Assembly (NCBI GenBank): GCA_013399895.1
Contig: VXBA01002860.1
Coordinates: 248,001-312,000 of the forward strand
Length of the DNA stretch: 64,000 bases
Direction of reading: 5' to 3'
Source: Serilophus lunatus
Lineage: Eukaryota > Chordata > Aves > Passeriformes > Eurylaimidae
In this document: piece after piece, positions 35,301 through 47,640 of the stretch
Layout of the letters: the number at the start of each line of letters is the position of its first letter
How positions within the stretch are numbered: position 1 is the stretch's first letter
Notes under the pieces: generated by a model
What the model was told of the DNA's origin: nothing
The model's database searches: none
Seen by the model: the letters and a program-made list of their open reading frames with translations, nothing else
Translations under genes and position numbers: made by a program

Positions 35301-36172
35301 TCCTGCTGACAAGATGCCCCTTTGCTTCTCTGTGTGTTGTAAACAATTGCCAGTTAAGATAGAGATTAATTACCTCTTCTTTATTTTTGGGCACCCATGG
35401 GCATAAAAGAACTGCTGCATACTCCCAGAAGATATTCTCATTAGTGTCATCTTAGTATTATTGATTATTCTGCCATCAGTCTTCTGTAACCTTTGATCTT
35501 GCATGTGTGGGCTATAACAGGTTGATAAACCTAAATTGAAAGCACCACCAGCACAGGTTCATATTTTTCCAAATAAGATTTTGAAAATCTTATGAGTGAA
35601 AAGTTCATCATTCTCCTTAGTCTTCTGCAAGACTGGGTCCCAAGAGTCTCGCTTGACATTCACAAATGCAGTAGATGCACATATTCAAGCATAACCTGAG
35701 CATTGCTAAATAAGATTAAGTATTGAAAATATTTTAAAAAATTTCATGCAGTAGTAATGTCATTACATTTAATTTCCATTGAAATTTTTTAATGGATAGG
35801 AATCAAGATTGGCTGGCTGACACAGAGAGCAGTCTGTTACTGTAATACATCAGCAGTCTCACTCTTGCCACTTGCATGCATTATTTAAGTATTTACAGTA
35901 GAATTATCTTAAGAAATCTGTAATCTGAGGCTGAGGAGTGTATCAGCTTTGGGTGGCTGTAGAGTTAAATTTTTTCCAAGGTTGTCATGCTTGGCTATTC
36001 AGCATGGACTTTCTATTAAAAAAAATAAAAGTGAAAAATCAGGAAGTCCCTGTTTGTTTGCAGAAAGGTAGAATGGTCTGCAAAGAGAAAAGAAATAGTG
36101 GCCCCAAAAACAGCAGGTACATTAGTGTTGCCCGCCTTATATATTTTTGAATTTTCTCTTATGTTTATTGTA
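32398..36172. other. Unique DNA with a GC-richer segment open on both strands
   Basis: From about 32560 to 33310 the sequence is GC-richer than its surroundings and is open for 220 codons on the plus strand (32503-33165) and 211 codons on the minus strand (32648-33283). Neither product contains a domain I recognise. The plus product has many Cys, Ser and Pro, which fits translation of GC-rich non-coding DNA. The rest (33400-36172) is AT-rich without recognised features. Confidence 0.4.
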
Positions 36173-36700
36173 GGGGGATGATCCTGCCACTCTACTCAGC
36201 CCTGGTGAGGCCACATCTGCAATGCTGAGAGAAATGAGGTGTCCAGTTCTGGTCTCTTCAGTACAAGAGAAACAGAGATCTTCTGGAGTAGGTTCAGTGA
36301 AGGCCTACAAAAATTATTAAGGGACTGGAGCATCTCTTACAAGGACAGGCTGAGAAAGTTGGGCCTGTTCAGCCTTGAGAAGAGACAAATGAGGGGGGAT
36401 TTCATTAATGTGTGTAAATATCTGAAGGGAGGGTTGCAAGAGCTCTTCTTGGTGGCAAGCAATAGGACAGAAGGCAAAGAAAGTTGCACCTGAATATTGG
36501 GAAGAACTTCTCTACTATGTGGGTGACTGTGCACTGGAAAAGATTGCCCAGAGAGGTGGATTTTCCCTCACTGGAGATATTCAGTAACCATCTAGACACA
36601 ATCCTGTGCAACATGCTCTAAGATGACCCCGCTGGAGCAGTGAGGTTAGAACAGATGATCCACTGTGGTCCTTCACAAACTGGCCCATTCCGTGATTAGT
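36173..36700 (+). mobile_element. CR1 LINE, 5'-truncated older copy
   Basis: It starts in the block encoding Leu-Tyr-Ser-Ala-Leu and continues through a Leu-Phe-Ser-Leu-Glu-Lys-Arg segment near 36360-36385 and a Gly-Leu-Gln segment. It ends without a clear terminal repeat at about 36700. The frame has several disruptions and the sequence differs clearly from the pair at 31.9 and 37 kb, so this is an older or different subfamily. It lies 180 bases from the next CR1, which has the opposite orientation. Confidence 0.85.
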
Positions 36701-36880
36701 AAGTCTACAGAGCATACTTTATGTGCTGGTTCGTTATAATACCTTTATTCTGATGTAATGTTCTGAATTTTTCTAAGAAAATTAGATTTTTTTTTAACTC
36801 CTTTTCCCATACAGTATTTATTTGACTCACCTTTGTTCTTTATTTCACTAATGTGCATTTGCCATTCTCCAGAAGTATTC

Positions 36881-37751
36881 ACAGAATCATTTAGGTTGGA
36901 AAAGACCTCTGAAATCATCAAGTCTTACCTGTGACCCAACACCACCTTGTCAGCTAGACTCTGGCACTACATGCCACATCCAGTCTCTTTTTAAATACCT
37001 CCAAGAGTGGTGACTCCACCATCTCCCTGGGCAGCCCATTCCAATGCCCAATCACTCCTCCTGTGAAGAACTTCTTCCTAATATTCAACCTAAGCTCCTC
37101 TGACTGACCTTAAGATTATGTCCTCTTGTCCTACTGCTCGTTGTCTGGAACAAGAGACCAACCCCCACCTGGCTACAACCTCCTTTCAGGCAGTTGTAGA
37201 GAGTGACAAGGTCTCCCCTGAGCCTTCTCTTCTCCAGGCTAAACAAATCCAGCTCCCTCAGCCCCTCCTCATAGGATTTGTGCTCTAGACCCTTCACCAG
37301 CTCTGCTAACCTTCTCTAGACATGCTCCAGCACCTCAACATCTTTCGTAAATTGAAGGGCCCAGAACTGGACACAGCTCTTAAGGTGCAGCCTAGCCAAG
37401 TACAGGGGGACAATCACCTCCATGATCCTACTGGCAGCACTATTCCTGACACAGGCCAGGATGCCATTGGCCTTCTCGGCCACCTGGGCACACTGCTGGC
37501 TCATGTTCAGTTTCCTGTCAGTTGATACCCCCAGGTCCCTTTCTGCCTGGCTTCTCTCCAGCCACTCTGTCCCCAGCCTGTAGCGCTGCAGAGGGTTATG
37601 GTTAAAGTGCAGGAGCTGGCACCTGATCTTGTTGAACCTCAAACTCTTGGATGCAGCCCATCTATCTAGCCTGTCCACGTCCTTCTGCAGAGCCCTCCTG
37701 CCCTCCAGCAGATAGACACTGCTCCCAACTTGGTGTCATCTGCAAATTTGC
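36881..37751 (-). mobile_element. CR1 LINE, young 5'-truncated copy with 3' end
   Basis: The left edge has ACAGAATCATTTAGGTTGG, the antisense CR1 3' terminus. The right edge is truncated near a GGTGTCATCTGCAAATTTGC block. It is a close twin of the plus-strand copy at 30862-32397 but keeps the whole region between them, so it serves as an intact reference for both the deletion near 31061 and the LTR insertion at 31097. Confidence 0.93.
37085..37678 (-). pseudogene. C-terminal fragment of CR1 ORF2 (reverse transcriptase protein)
   Basis: A single minus-strand frame runs from 37678 to 37085, about 198 codons, interrupted by one TAG at 37316-37318. The twin copy at 31.9 kb has CAG (Gln) there, so one C-to-T change explains the stop. 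It carries the block Asp-Arg-Leu-Asp-Arg-Trp-Ala, then Met-Ser-Gln-Gln-Cys-Ala, then Leu-Phe-Ser-Leu-Glu-Lys-Arg-Arg-Leu-Arg-Gly. The catalytic palm and the endonuclease are missing because of 5' truncation, so it cannot be active. The family's protein reverse-transcribes its own RNA at the target site. Confidence 0.85.
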
Positions 37752-40700
37752 TCTTACTATCCTCTGAATGCTAAACTAAGACGATGAGCAGCAAAAGAGT
37801 TTATGATGAAATTGAAATATCATCCATGGTCTTTAAACTGGCTCTTCACTGAGGTTAGTCAGATATATACTAGAGTGGCTAAAAACCTGGGATACGAGCA
37901 GATACTGCTTTTAAGTTGGTTCAAACAAGGAAAGTCTTTTTTACAACTGAGGGCTTGTTCCCTCCCTCCACCTCTGCCACTTTGTAAGCATGCAAGATCC
38001 AGATCAAGACCTAGATCTTAACATCTGTGATGCTTATAAAGAACATTTGTGAAACCATATTCCTCTTCTTGTAGGAACTAGAGGTGTGTTTGGCAGAAGG
38101 CGTGAGGGGGAAGTAAAGCAGCAGAGAGCTTTCTTTGGTGGGAGCTTAAAGGAGAAGATTTTACACCAGGTTTCTGTCTGCATTGTGGCGGCACAGTTTC
38201 CGTGAAGTCCATCTGAACACAGCTTTCAGTGGCATTGTGTCCCCTGTGTTTCCTATGGGAAGTAGAGCTTGTGGGGAGGCTGAGACATTAAATAACACCT
38301 GAGAGGGGAAAGGATGAAGATTTGATAACATCGAGCATCTAGTTTAAGATATTAATGCATTTTCCAATCCAAAGTAACTCTTTTATTATTTTACTTTACT
38401 TGTGAGATGGATGGATATTATTTTACTTCATTTGGAGCCTTTACCAGTAGTATTTTGTGGAATATACTTAACAGAGGTTAGTACAGCTCCATGGAGCTGT
38501 TTCACCAGCACACTGTGTATGACAGGAGCTATCAGCCTCTGGATTATGCACCACTGACTATTATAAGTGCAACTGTTATACTTGTATCATTTATGCTGAT
38601 TTTCACTATTCCTATCTGACAATGGCACTTGTATCCCCTTATGTATAAACTTGTATGTATATAAGTAGATATAAAAAGACGTTGTATTGACTTAATAGTT
38701 TAGGAATAGTTCATTCCCGAGCCCAAATGCAGCCAGCACTGCTTGTTTTATTGAAACACTGTAAGGGCTGGTTTTAAAGTAGATATACTTCTAAAATATG
38801 AGACAGGGTTTCTGAAGGTTAGGTAAATAAGACTGTAGCCACATCAATAATAGTTAACTAATATCTGTTGTCATCTGTATATTGCTGATAATGTGCAAGT
38901 TTTATGGTCTTGTAAACATTTCCTAAAAACTCAAACAACAAACTACCTATTGGACACTCCTTTCTTCTGACTGATCAGGTTTCTAGCATATAGAAGAGAC
39001 TCTTGTGTTGCTGCTTTGTAAAGACTGGGACTAGGATTACTCTGCCCTGGACATGTGCTGTTGCACCTAGAGAGTTAATGACTCGGGCTGTGTGGTACAC
39101 TCAGCAGGAGCAAAGCCCTTTCCTGTAGGGACTGCTCCTTTGTTCATCGGCATCTGACTTAATGAGCAGCAGGGAGCAGGGGATGTTATGAAATACATTT
39201 TATGTAAGGAAAAAAGCATTTTAAAAAGTATAAATCACAGGATGGATCGTTTTTACTCTAGTTTCCTCAGAACTTTGAAACTCTGAATATCCTACTCTGC
39301 TTTTGATCTGCTCCTCTGCCTCCCCAGTGTGATGACTCTGCTTCCTCAGAAGTAGATCCCTGGCTGTGTACAACTACACAATACGTGATTACATAAACCA
39401 GTTGGAGAATTCCCCAGCAGTGAAATCAGCCTCGAATACCTCCTTCCTCCTGAATAGCTTTAGGGAACTCATGATGCCCCAGGTAGCTATGTAAGCATAC
39501 AGATGGGTTCTAGTTATAGAACTAATTAACAGTTATCTATGTGTGTGTATTTCCATTTTATAAGTACTGCCATTTGGATGATTGTCTGTTTGTGTATTGT
39601 ATCTTTGCAGTAAGGGGGGAAAAATTAAAGGAAGGAAAAGGAGAATGAGGGAATTGAGGGTCCTGTGTATCGAATATTGTACTAACTACTAGTAAAGTAA
39701 CATCACTAAGCAGTGGGTTATCTAGCAGTCCCTCAATAATCAGTACAGCAAAGGTTTCATTGTTTGTAAGTTCTTAATGAATTACTTAGCATTTTTTAAC
39801 ATGTAAATTCTTTTTGGTAATTTTGAAATAAAGTATATTTACAGTCAGAATACTGGATGTTGTGGTATTATTTGATCCTTTTTTTCATAGAGATTATGTG
39901 CTTGAATCTTGTGTTTATACTTTTCTAGTTGTAAAATCAATATAGGTATGGCAGAGCAAGCTATATTCCTTTGTCTTTTGCATAATAGAACTAGCTGGAG
40001 GACTGAAGTCCTTATTCAAGGCAACCTTTGAGATTTTAAAATTCATTTTCCTTTTTTCTTTATTTTTTTAAACTAAAATTAGTTTTGGAGTTTTAGAGAA
40101 AAAAATAATTACTTTAAAGGTCAGTTTGTATGCTTTTCTAATAGTTATGAAAGTTACATGCAGAAGAAAAAAAAAGACGAGTAAATCAGCCCGTGGTTGG
40201 TTTATTTCTGCAATACTTAACCAGTGGTAAACAGCTCTTCTCAGATCATAGGCTATGGTTTATCCAATAGGTCTGTAAGGACCCAATAGATTTAATGTGT
40301 CAACCTGTTCTACAACATGCCATAGTTTTTCTCCAGTGAATTTCAACTCATTTCTCGGAAAATAAAGCTAAGTTTTGTGATTTTTCAGTGCTGATACATG
40401 GTTGATTAAACCATTCATCGTTTTCAAAAGGTACAAGTTTTTTTAAAAAAAGGAAAAACCCAACCAACCTGTCTGCGAGGCATAATGTACTACCATTTGA
40501 ATAAGAAGATATTTAAACCTTTTCATTTCACGCCTTGAACTTTCATTTGATTTTTTTTTTTCCTTTAAATTATTGTATTCTCAAATATGGCAAGTGATCT
40601 TCTTGAAGACAAAAGTATTTTGACTTCCACAAAATCTGTTTACAAACCTTCAAATAGATTTTTAGTGAGGGAGAAAATAGTAGTTGTATTGTATCACCTC

Positions 40701-40960
40701 TCACCTGGGCCATTCTGTCCCTCTGCAACAGTGATTTTTTTGGCAAAGAGTTCACAGAGCAGCAGGTTGATTAGTTTTTTCTCTGCCTACCCACTGTCAT
40801 CTTCTGTTGTTGCGCTGGCTTTCATGCTTGCTGTCAAAACACTGGGAAGGAAAGCTTGCTATGCCACACGCAGGCAACCCCTTGCAGTCACCATTGCTGA
40901 CATATAATGTGAGCTCCCAGCGTGCAATCGAGATCTGTGGCTCTGGCACAACAGCACAGC

Positions 40961-40978
40961 TGTACAGAATTCTGTACA
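40961..40978. other. Perfect 18 bp palindrome
   Basis: TGTACAGAATTCTGTACA equals its own reverse complement, and a related TTGTACA follows at 40984-40990. It has an EcoRI core. One such palindrome in 64 kb is within chance expectation, so no function is claimed. Confidence 0.85.
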
Positions 40979-41526
40979 ATACATTGTACATCTTGTCAAA
41001 CAAGTCCAAAAATTGTGATATGTTGATGCACTTTTAATACTATTTTGTGTGAATTTGCAATGTTAACGCATCTGATCTTTCTTCTCATCCTTTGCCAAAG
41101 AAGAAAATAAGAGAGGCACTGGTTCCTGAGAGTGGAGGAGGAGTAGCCGTTCAGGTCTATGCATCCAGGGTGGACTATCCTAAAGGTTATTGAAAATGTG
41201 TTATTCAGAAATCATTGTCAGTGACTTGCTGATAGACTTTTGTGATGAGTCATGAGTATATTCTGAATTCAATGCCATGCTAAGACCTTCTTGGTGCAAA
41301 GCCGTGAAAATCATTCCCTTGTCTTATCACAAGTGACTTATTTGCAGTGGCTGCACAGTGACAGCAATACCGCCCGTTTCTGAACACAAGAAAAACCTCC
41401 ACTGAGCTCCTGTTTCTCCTTGCCTTCTCACCTCTGCAAAGCAGAGACAGTTCTCAAGTAAAATCCATCAGCATATATTATCTGAGGAAATGAAGGACAC
41501 AAACCTTGTATCCTTAACATTAAAGG

Positions 41527-41541
41527 AAAAAAAAAAAAAAN

Positions 41542-41576
<35 letters not shown>
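41527..41576 (+). repeat. A-run of about 50 bases with one ambiguous base
   Basis: A nearly uninterrupted A homopolymer with an N at 41541, the only undetermined base in the window. The N and run length suggest sequencing or assembly difficulty. I see no AATAAA directly before it, no recognisable gene body to its left and no flanking duplication, so a processed retrocopy is not supported. Confidence 0.9.
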
Positions 41577-41580
<4 letters not shown>

Positions 41581-41769
41581 TTTTCTGGTTTCTACCTCAG
41601 CCTTCAGGCTTTATAAGTGAGCCATTAAGTGCTGCACTTTTCTTAATCCCCTGAGCCTTCATCAGTCTGCTGTAGAATGCACAGATGACATTTGGATTTA
41701 TTTTTTAAAATTATGTTCTTAATGTTTAGTTGGAAGAGCACAGTATAAAGAAACATGTCTAAACACCTT

Positions 41770-42012
41770 ATAGAATCACAGAGTCATAGAATGGATTGGA
41801 TTGGAAGTGACTTTAAAGATCATCTAGTTTCAATCCTCCTCCCACAGGCAGGGATATATTCCACTAAACCATGTTGCTCAAGGCCCCATCCAACGTGGCT
41901 TTGAACACTTCCAGGGATGGGGCATACACAACCTCTGTGGGAGACCAGTTCCAGGGTCTCTCCACCTTCACAGTGAAGACTTTCTTCCTAATACCTAATC
42001 TAAATTTACCCC
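41770..42012 (-). mobile_element. CR1 LINE, 3' end fragment
   Basis: The left edge has AGAATCACAGAGTCATAGAATGG, i.e. two copies of the CR1 terminal 8-base repeat in antisense (given here in parts: AGAATCACAGAG and TCATAGAATGG). It is followed by the CAGGGATATATTCCACTA block and, at about 41985-42010, by the TCTTCCTAATACCTAATC block. It shares its order with the short tail at 8620-8721 but extends farther. It is 5'-truncated and non-coding. Confidence 0.88.
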
Positions 42013-45000
42013 AGTGGACTTTTTCTAGGGATTTAGGGGAAGGGGTGGGATCTTCTACTAGCTGTCATTATGTTGTATGCCAAGAGTAGAATTGAATTTT
42101 CATGAGCTGGAGTGGAAAGGCCAAAGATTGAGGGACGTAGAGTGAGCGCAATTCTAAATATTGATGAAAAGGAAATGACAGAACAGGCATATTTTAGGAT
42201 TTGTCTTTTCTAACAGGCATACTTATTTATGTAGACTAAAAAAGGTTACACTGATGACGTTGTTTGATGCTTTAGAGAAACTAATCAGGACAAGCCTATG
42301 GAGATGCCAGTGATGAGTTTAGTTCATGCTATGGTTTTATCTTGGTTGTCTGAGTGCCAATAAGGTTAAAAAAAACCCAAAGCATCCAAGCTCTGTAAGA
42401 CAGACCTGCACCTCTACAGTTGCATGTCATTGCAGCAATCCAGTGTAGATACTGAAGCAGGTTTCCACCTGAACACCTGCCATTTCTGCCAGCCTTATGC
42501 AGCCTTAACAACATGAAGAGTTGGAACACCAAGGATGTGGCTTCCCTGCCTCAGCCTGTTGTAATCATTCCTAAACCAGTTAAACCATCCTGTGCTGTTG
42601 GGTCTGATACTTGGTGGCTGTGTATTTTTTGTAGTTGCTTACTATGGCTGTTAGCTGTGAATGCTAACCTTCTTGCTTATTATGTGAGTGTAAGGTACTT
42701 TAAAATAAGTAAGCAGCATTTCTTTTAGTCTTTCCTCAAGGACAGATTCTCCTGTTTTCATGCACTTTACTTACTATTAACCAAGATTAGGAAGAGACAT
42801 AAAGAGACATAGGGGTTTTTTGTTCCAAACCTACACCTCACTTGCTCTCATGCTGTCCCAAACACTTGTATCTCTGGAATAAGTTGTGCTTTCCATTTAT
42901 GCTTTCTGTGACTTTACTGGATCCAAAATTCAGTAAATTGTGGCATTGCAAATCAACTGTTTCTGGTTAGGTTAATCATTCTCTTTCAAAGTGAAGACAG
43001 ATTGTGGAGTTGCATCCTCTAGACCCTCCCAAATACTGTTTTGTTTCTCTTTTTGCCATTGTGGCTGATCAGATGATGATAACTTTTAAAAAAGTTACAG
43101 ACGATCTCTGTTCTAGACTATGGGATTTTTCTGTTCGTCTGAATGAACTTAGCAAATATGGATAGGGCTCTTTTACTTGTGTGTGCCTATGGACTAAAAG
43201 CTCTGAATAAGCAGATTTCTATCAAGGATAGTTTGATCCTGCTGGTTTCCTTCCCTGTGTGAACGTGCATGTGTGAGAGAATATGTATTTATGATTATGC
43301 TTGTATCTGTAATAAAAACACTTGTTTAAATAAGAGAAAGGGGAATGAGTGACAGTAGGTGTGAAGCCTGTAGAGAGAGTGACTAGACAAAGGCGGGGGC
43401 TCAGTAGACCTGCTGAGCCAGCTCCTGCAGGGTGCGTGCTGCCAAGCAGTGCTGGCTGCGTCTGCTTGCTGTGGACCACTGATCCATTGGATGAACAAGG
43501 CTCGAATCAAAGACTAGGAGACAAGCCGTGTCCTTTCCCTTTCCACTGCTTTGCTATCCATTAACCCACACACACTTTTCTCTAATCTACACGCAGACAA
43601 ACACACACACACAACCATCTGTCCTTCTGACTGTGTTTTGTTAAGAGGATTGATGGGGGAAAGAAACCTCTTCCAAGGTGTTTACTGCTAGCATATCAGA
43701 CGTTCATACAGAAACAAAACAAAAATAGGCTAACTGTATGTATTTCAGGATGTATTTTTTCTGTAATGATTAAGTGGCCTTTCATATCCTGAAACACAGT
43801 AGCAAAGAAATAAGCAGGTACCTCCTTAGGCGTGATGCCAACTGCGAATGACTTTCAGAGCAAGAACATTTTGTGACTTAAAATGGCAATTGCTGCTTCA
43901 GAGGAAGGTTACTTTGATGGATTATGGCATAACAGAGCTACATAACATTTTGAACACGGCTCTAGGTGAGGTTAGGTCCATGTATTGGCATCTATTTGCT
44001 CAATGATAAAGAAAACTTACTGCTCTTACTTTATGTTTTTTTTCAGCCATGCATTTGAAATATTAAAAAAGAAACCCGTTTTGTAAATGATCACCTCTGT
44101 TTAGGTTTAGAGCTTCATGGCGCTGCTGGTAAGGAATATTACCCTTAGTGCTGCACACAAGATGGAATGCTGAGGTCCAATGCAGCTCCGTGTTTCCTCA
44201 AATTTTCAGAGATGTTTGTACTTGTGTCTTTTAAAATGACCTTTAGATGTTACTAAATTCTTTTCTGATCAGTATTTTTAGACTATGAGCAGCACTAAAC
44301 ACAGGAATGAGGATGAGGAACCTGATTTATCTATAATCATGTCAACTGGAGTAGATTATGCTGCAGTGGTGCTATTAATACCTATTTTAAAAAAAATTGT
44401 TGATTTTAAAAATTTTACTCATAGAACAGAAATTAAGCACATCTAAGTGCAGGATGAGATTGCACTGACTGTTTGCATTGTCATTCTGTGAAGGAGAACA
44501 TTGAAAATTAATACAGGCAAGCAGTTAAATTAAGCTTAACAATTATTCAGAATATACTGTGCTGTTTTTGTTAGTCTTGAATTTCACATGACACACATAT
44601 GGTGAAGGTTTAGGTTTCAGGGTCAAAGGCAACAATATTTCTCCAGAGACTTTCATCATTTTCAGACTGTGACTCGAAGCCAGACTCCCCTTGCCACAGA
44701 CCTGATTTAGAAAGCCCAGGCTGAATTTGTGAGAATGGGTGAGAGGGGCTTGCCTCTGTGGTTCTTTTCTGCTGTTCTCAATCTTTCAAACTGGAACGGA
44801 GTATGAGGAGGAAAAAAATGAAGTGTCTCTTAATCAGCAGAAATTCATGTACTGTGTAACATATGATTCTGTGGGAGACTGTCCCTTAGTAACAATCCAG
44901 ATTTCAAAATTGATATTTGCTTCTGGCAAGAAAAACTGCAAAACTGCACTCTGCTGTCTCTGGGTTGTTCGAGGGCTTTGGAGAATTTCCTAAGCTGTGT

Positions 45001-47605
45001 TAGGATCCCAAAGAGGAAAAAAAAGTTCATAACCTTCAAACTAAGCCACTCCCTTACATTCCAAGATTTCCTTCAGCTTGGGAGAGTGTGGCCATGGGGA
45101 AGCTGATATCCTGATTTCTTAGGGATTTTCTAACTAGAGAGAGGAGGGATCTTTTCCTTCCGCGCTAAAGTGTTTTGAAGTAGTTGAATAACAATCATGG
45201 GAAACTTACTGTTCTGGTAAACACCTACGCTATTTTTTAAAATTAAAACCAGTGACCGAAAAGATAGCAGTACATATCTTAAGAGAAATGTAAATTATAT
45301 TTCATTTGTATGCCACTTATCTTTGAAACATTTCATAGTAACGTATGTATAGAATGCAATGTCCAATAGAAAGAAAAGTTGATCCAGGGAGTACTGATGG
45401 TATCAACTTCAATCAACTGTTAAATACTACTGTAATGTGCCCCACGTACCCCATCCCAGAACAGACCGCTCCTAATTCTCTGGCATGAGATTAGAAGCAC
45501 CACAAATGTTCTGTCAGCTCACATCCCCTGCATCAGTGTCTGCCCTTCCTCTTTCTCTCACAGGAAATTGTATATTGCAGTGAGATCTCCACTCAGCTGG
45601 TTTCTGAAGATGCACTGGAGCAGCAGGATGCAATTTCATTGTTAGGACACAGTTACTTAAGCATTATTTGGATAACAAATTGATTTAACTCAATTGCCAT
45701 CAGTGAGTTCCAGTGCATGTAAGTCATACCTACATGGAAAAAAAAAGAACGTAAAACCCAATAGTTCTCTAGTTGTGACAGCAGAAAAGGGATTGATTTC
45801 TTTGTACTCTCCAGTGGCCTTTTGGCCTCTTATTTTTCTCTTTCTCAATGACACTTCTTGACTGGGACAGCTGTGATGGAGAAGCTTGCATGCACTAGTC
45901 CAGAAGTAAGAGAGCTCCCCCCTTCTCTCTGAGGTTCAGCCCCTGGTTAGTTGATAAACCTGAACAAATCACATTACTGACGGAAGCCCCACAGTTTCTC
46001 TCTACAAATAAGAGGCAATAATGCTTTTCTACACTGACTGGTAGACAACAAATCCATATTTCCTTAAGGAGCGCTTAAGGGCTTGCTTCATGCTAGTAAG
46101 GAAGAGACACACCTGAATACAGTGGAGGATATTCTCCTGTCAGTATCCATTCATGGCTCCTCTTCCTCTTTTTTTCCCCAGTACTAAACAGGCTATTCTA
46201 TAATGGTCTAGACTGAAAAAAATAAAGTTTGTAGCAGCTATATTGTTCAGTTAAATGTGCATGCTTGTAGCTTTTTTTTTAGGGAAGAAAAGCTCTCCTT
46301 TACGTCATTCACATCTCTTAAATATGCATATGAATAATGTTATAGGTTTTACTTTCTCACTTCATCCTTGTACTTTAGAAGTTTGAAGTGCTTTTCTCCT
46401 TTGAGAAAAATATTAGTTCATTTCACTAGATGTGCGGGTACATTATTGACAATTGTCAAAAGCGCAATTCACCTGCCAAATAGGCTCCTATGGATATCTA
46501 GTGAACACTTTTTACAGTTGTCCACTCTCTATCCTTTTGTCCACTGCACTGGGACAAAGATAACAATAGATTTAGTGTATAAAGCTTTGGTTTTCCACCT
46601 CTAGAATAATGGCTGACATCCAACTTGACCCTCTTAAATGCAATCACCGAAACAGATGGAGATGAGGCTTGGGTTGGCATAAATCTGAGCAGTTATGAGG
46701 ATGGTTTGTAACAATTTGAACTCAGTAGATATAGAAGGTAAATATACGTGAGAACAGAAGCCACACTGAGAACTTTTTTTCTGGGGAGCACTAGTACCTA
46801 CACAGAAAAGAAAAAGGAAAAAAAGGTTTTCAGGAAGCTTACTAAATGGACTGGCACATGTTTTCAGAGGAACATGGAGCAGTGGATAGGTAACAGAGCT
46901 TCCTGTCCTGCACTGCAACATGTGAAGTCAAAGGGAATTGTACTCAGCCTACATGTTCTTTTCTCTGTGTTGCTTCTGAAGATCGTAGTGTGATTAATTT
47001 AACTTAAAGGTACTTCAAAAAGAGAAACATAGTTCAGAACTGAGATGGAGGGCGCAAAAAGATAATCTTTGATATACCTGAGGCTCCTGGGACATCTGCT
47101 GGTTTTCATCCTGAGAATTTATGGGGAATACTCAAAGCATTAACACTAATGGCTGTGGAAAAAAAGGTTTCCTTGAATATGTAGAATTATTGCTATTTAC
47201 TCCACAACTCCTCTACCAGTTCCTTAGGATCTTTTACAAGTTTTAGTTAAAAGTAAAGTAACCCAAATAATTTGGAATTTTTTCACAGTTTCTTTATGTA
47301 GATACAGTTGAGACATTTATGCAAGTCATCTCTAAAACTACAAGTTCATTTTCTGTGGATGTTAAGATGTGCAGCTGAGCTAATGAAGGGAAAGGGGAGG
47401 TAAATTATTTTGCTTTAAGTACCTTCAAATTCTTACTACCTTCTCTAGGTAGCATTTTAGCTTTCATTTAGTGTATTTTTTCTTTTTGCATAATTTTTTT
47501 GTGTAATTAGATCAGTAGCTACCAGGTGAGGAAAGTTGAAACAACTATTTAATCAAGCTGATAAAATCCTAGCTTGCAGGTTTTTGTGGTGTTTTGGAGA
47601 GTTTT

Positions 47606-47640
47606 ATTCTTTTCCTTTTTTTTTTCTTTTTTTTTTTTTT
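47606..47640. repeat. T-rich homopyrimidine tract
   Basis: It ends with two T runs of about 10 and 14 separated by a single C. Low-complexity only. Confidence 0.85.

Larger units (their letters stand above)
37752..41769. other. Unique AT-rich DNA, no gene seen
   Basis: No dispersed repeat or gene is recognised. It contains a perfect 18 bp palindrome at 40961-40978 and a long A-run with one undetermined base at 41527-41576. The 106-codon frame at 40587-40907 has no domain or splice context. Confidence 0.5.

Noticed and set aside
40961..40978. Steroid-receptor response element in the 18 bp palindrome
   Set aside because: The half-site spacing does not fit the usual inverted hexamers separated by three bases. 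A palindrome of this size is expected by chance at this window length.
41300..41580. Possible processed retrocopy ending in the long A-run
   Set aside because: No poly(A) signal close before the run, no recognisable coding remnant and no flanking duplication. Poly(A) retrocopies are also rare in birds.
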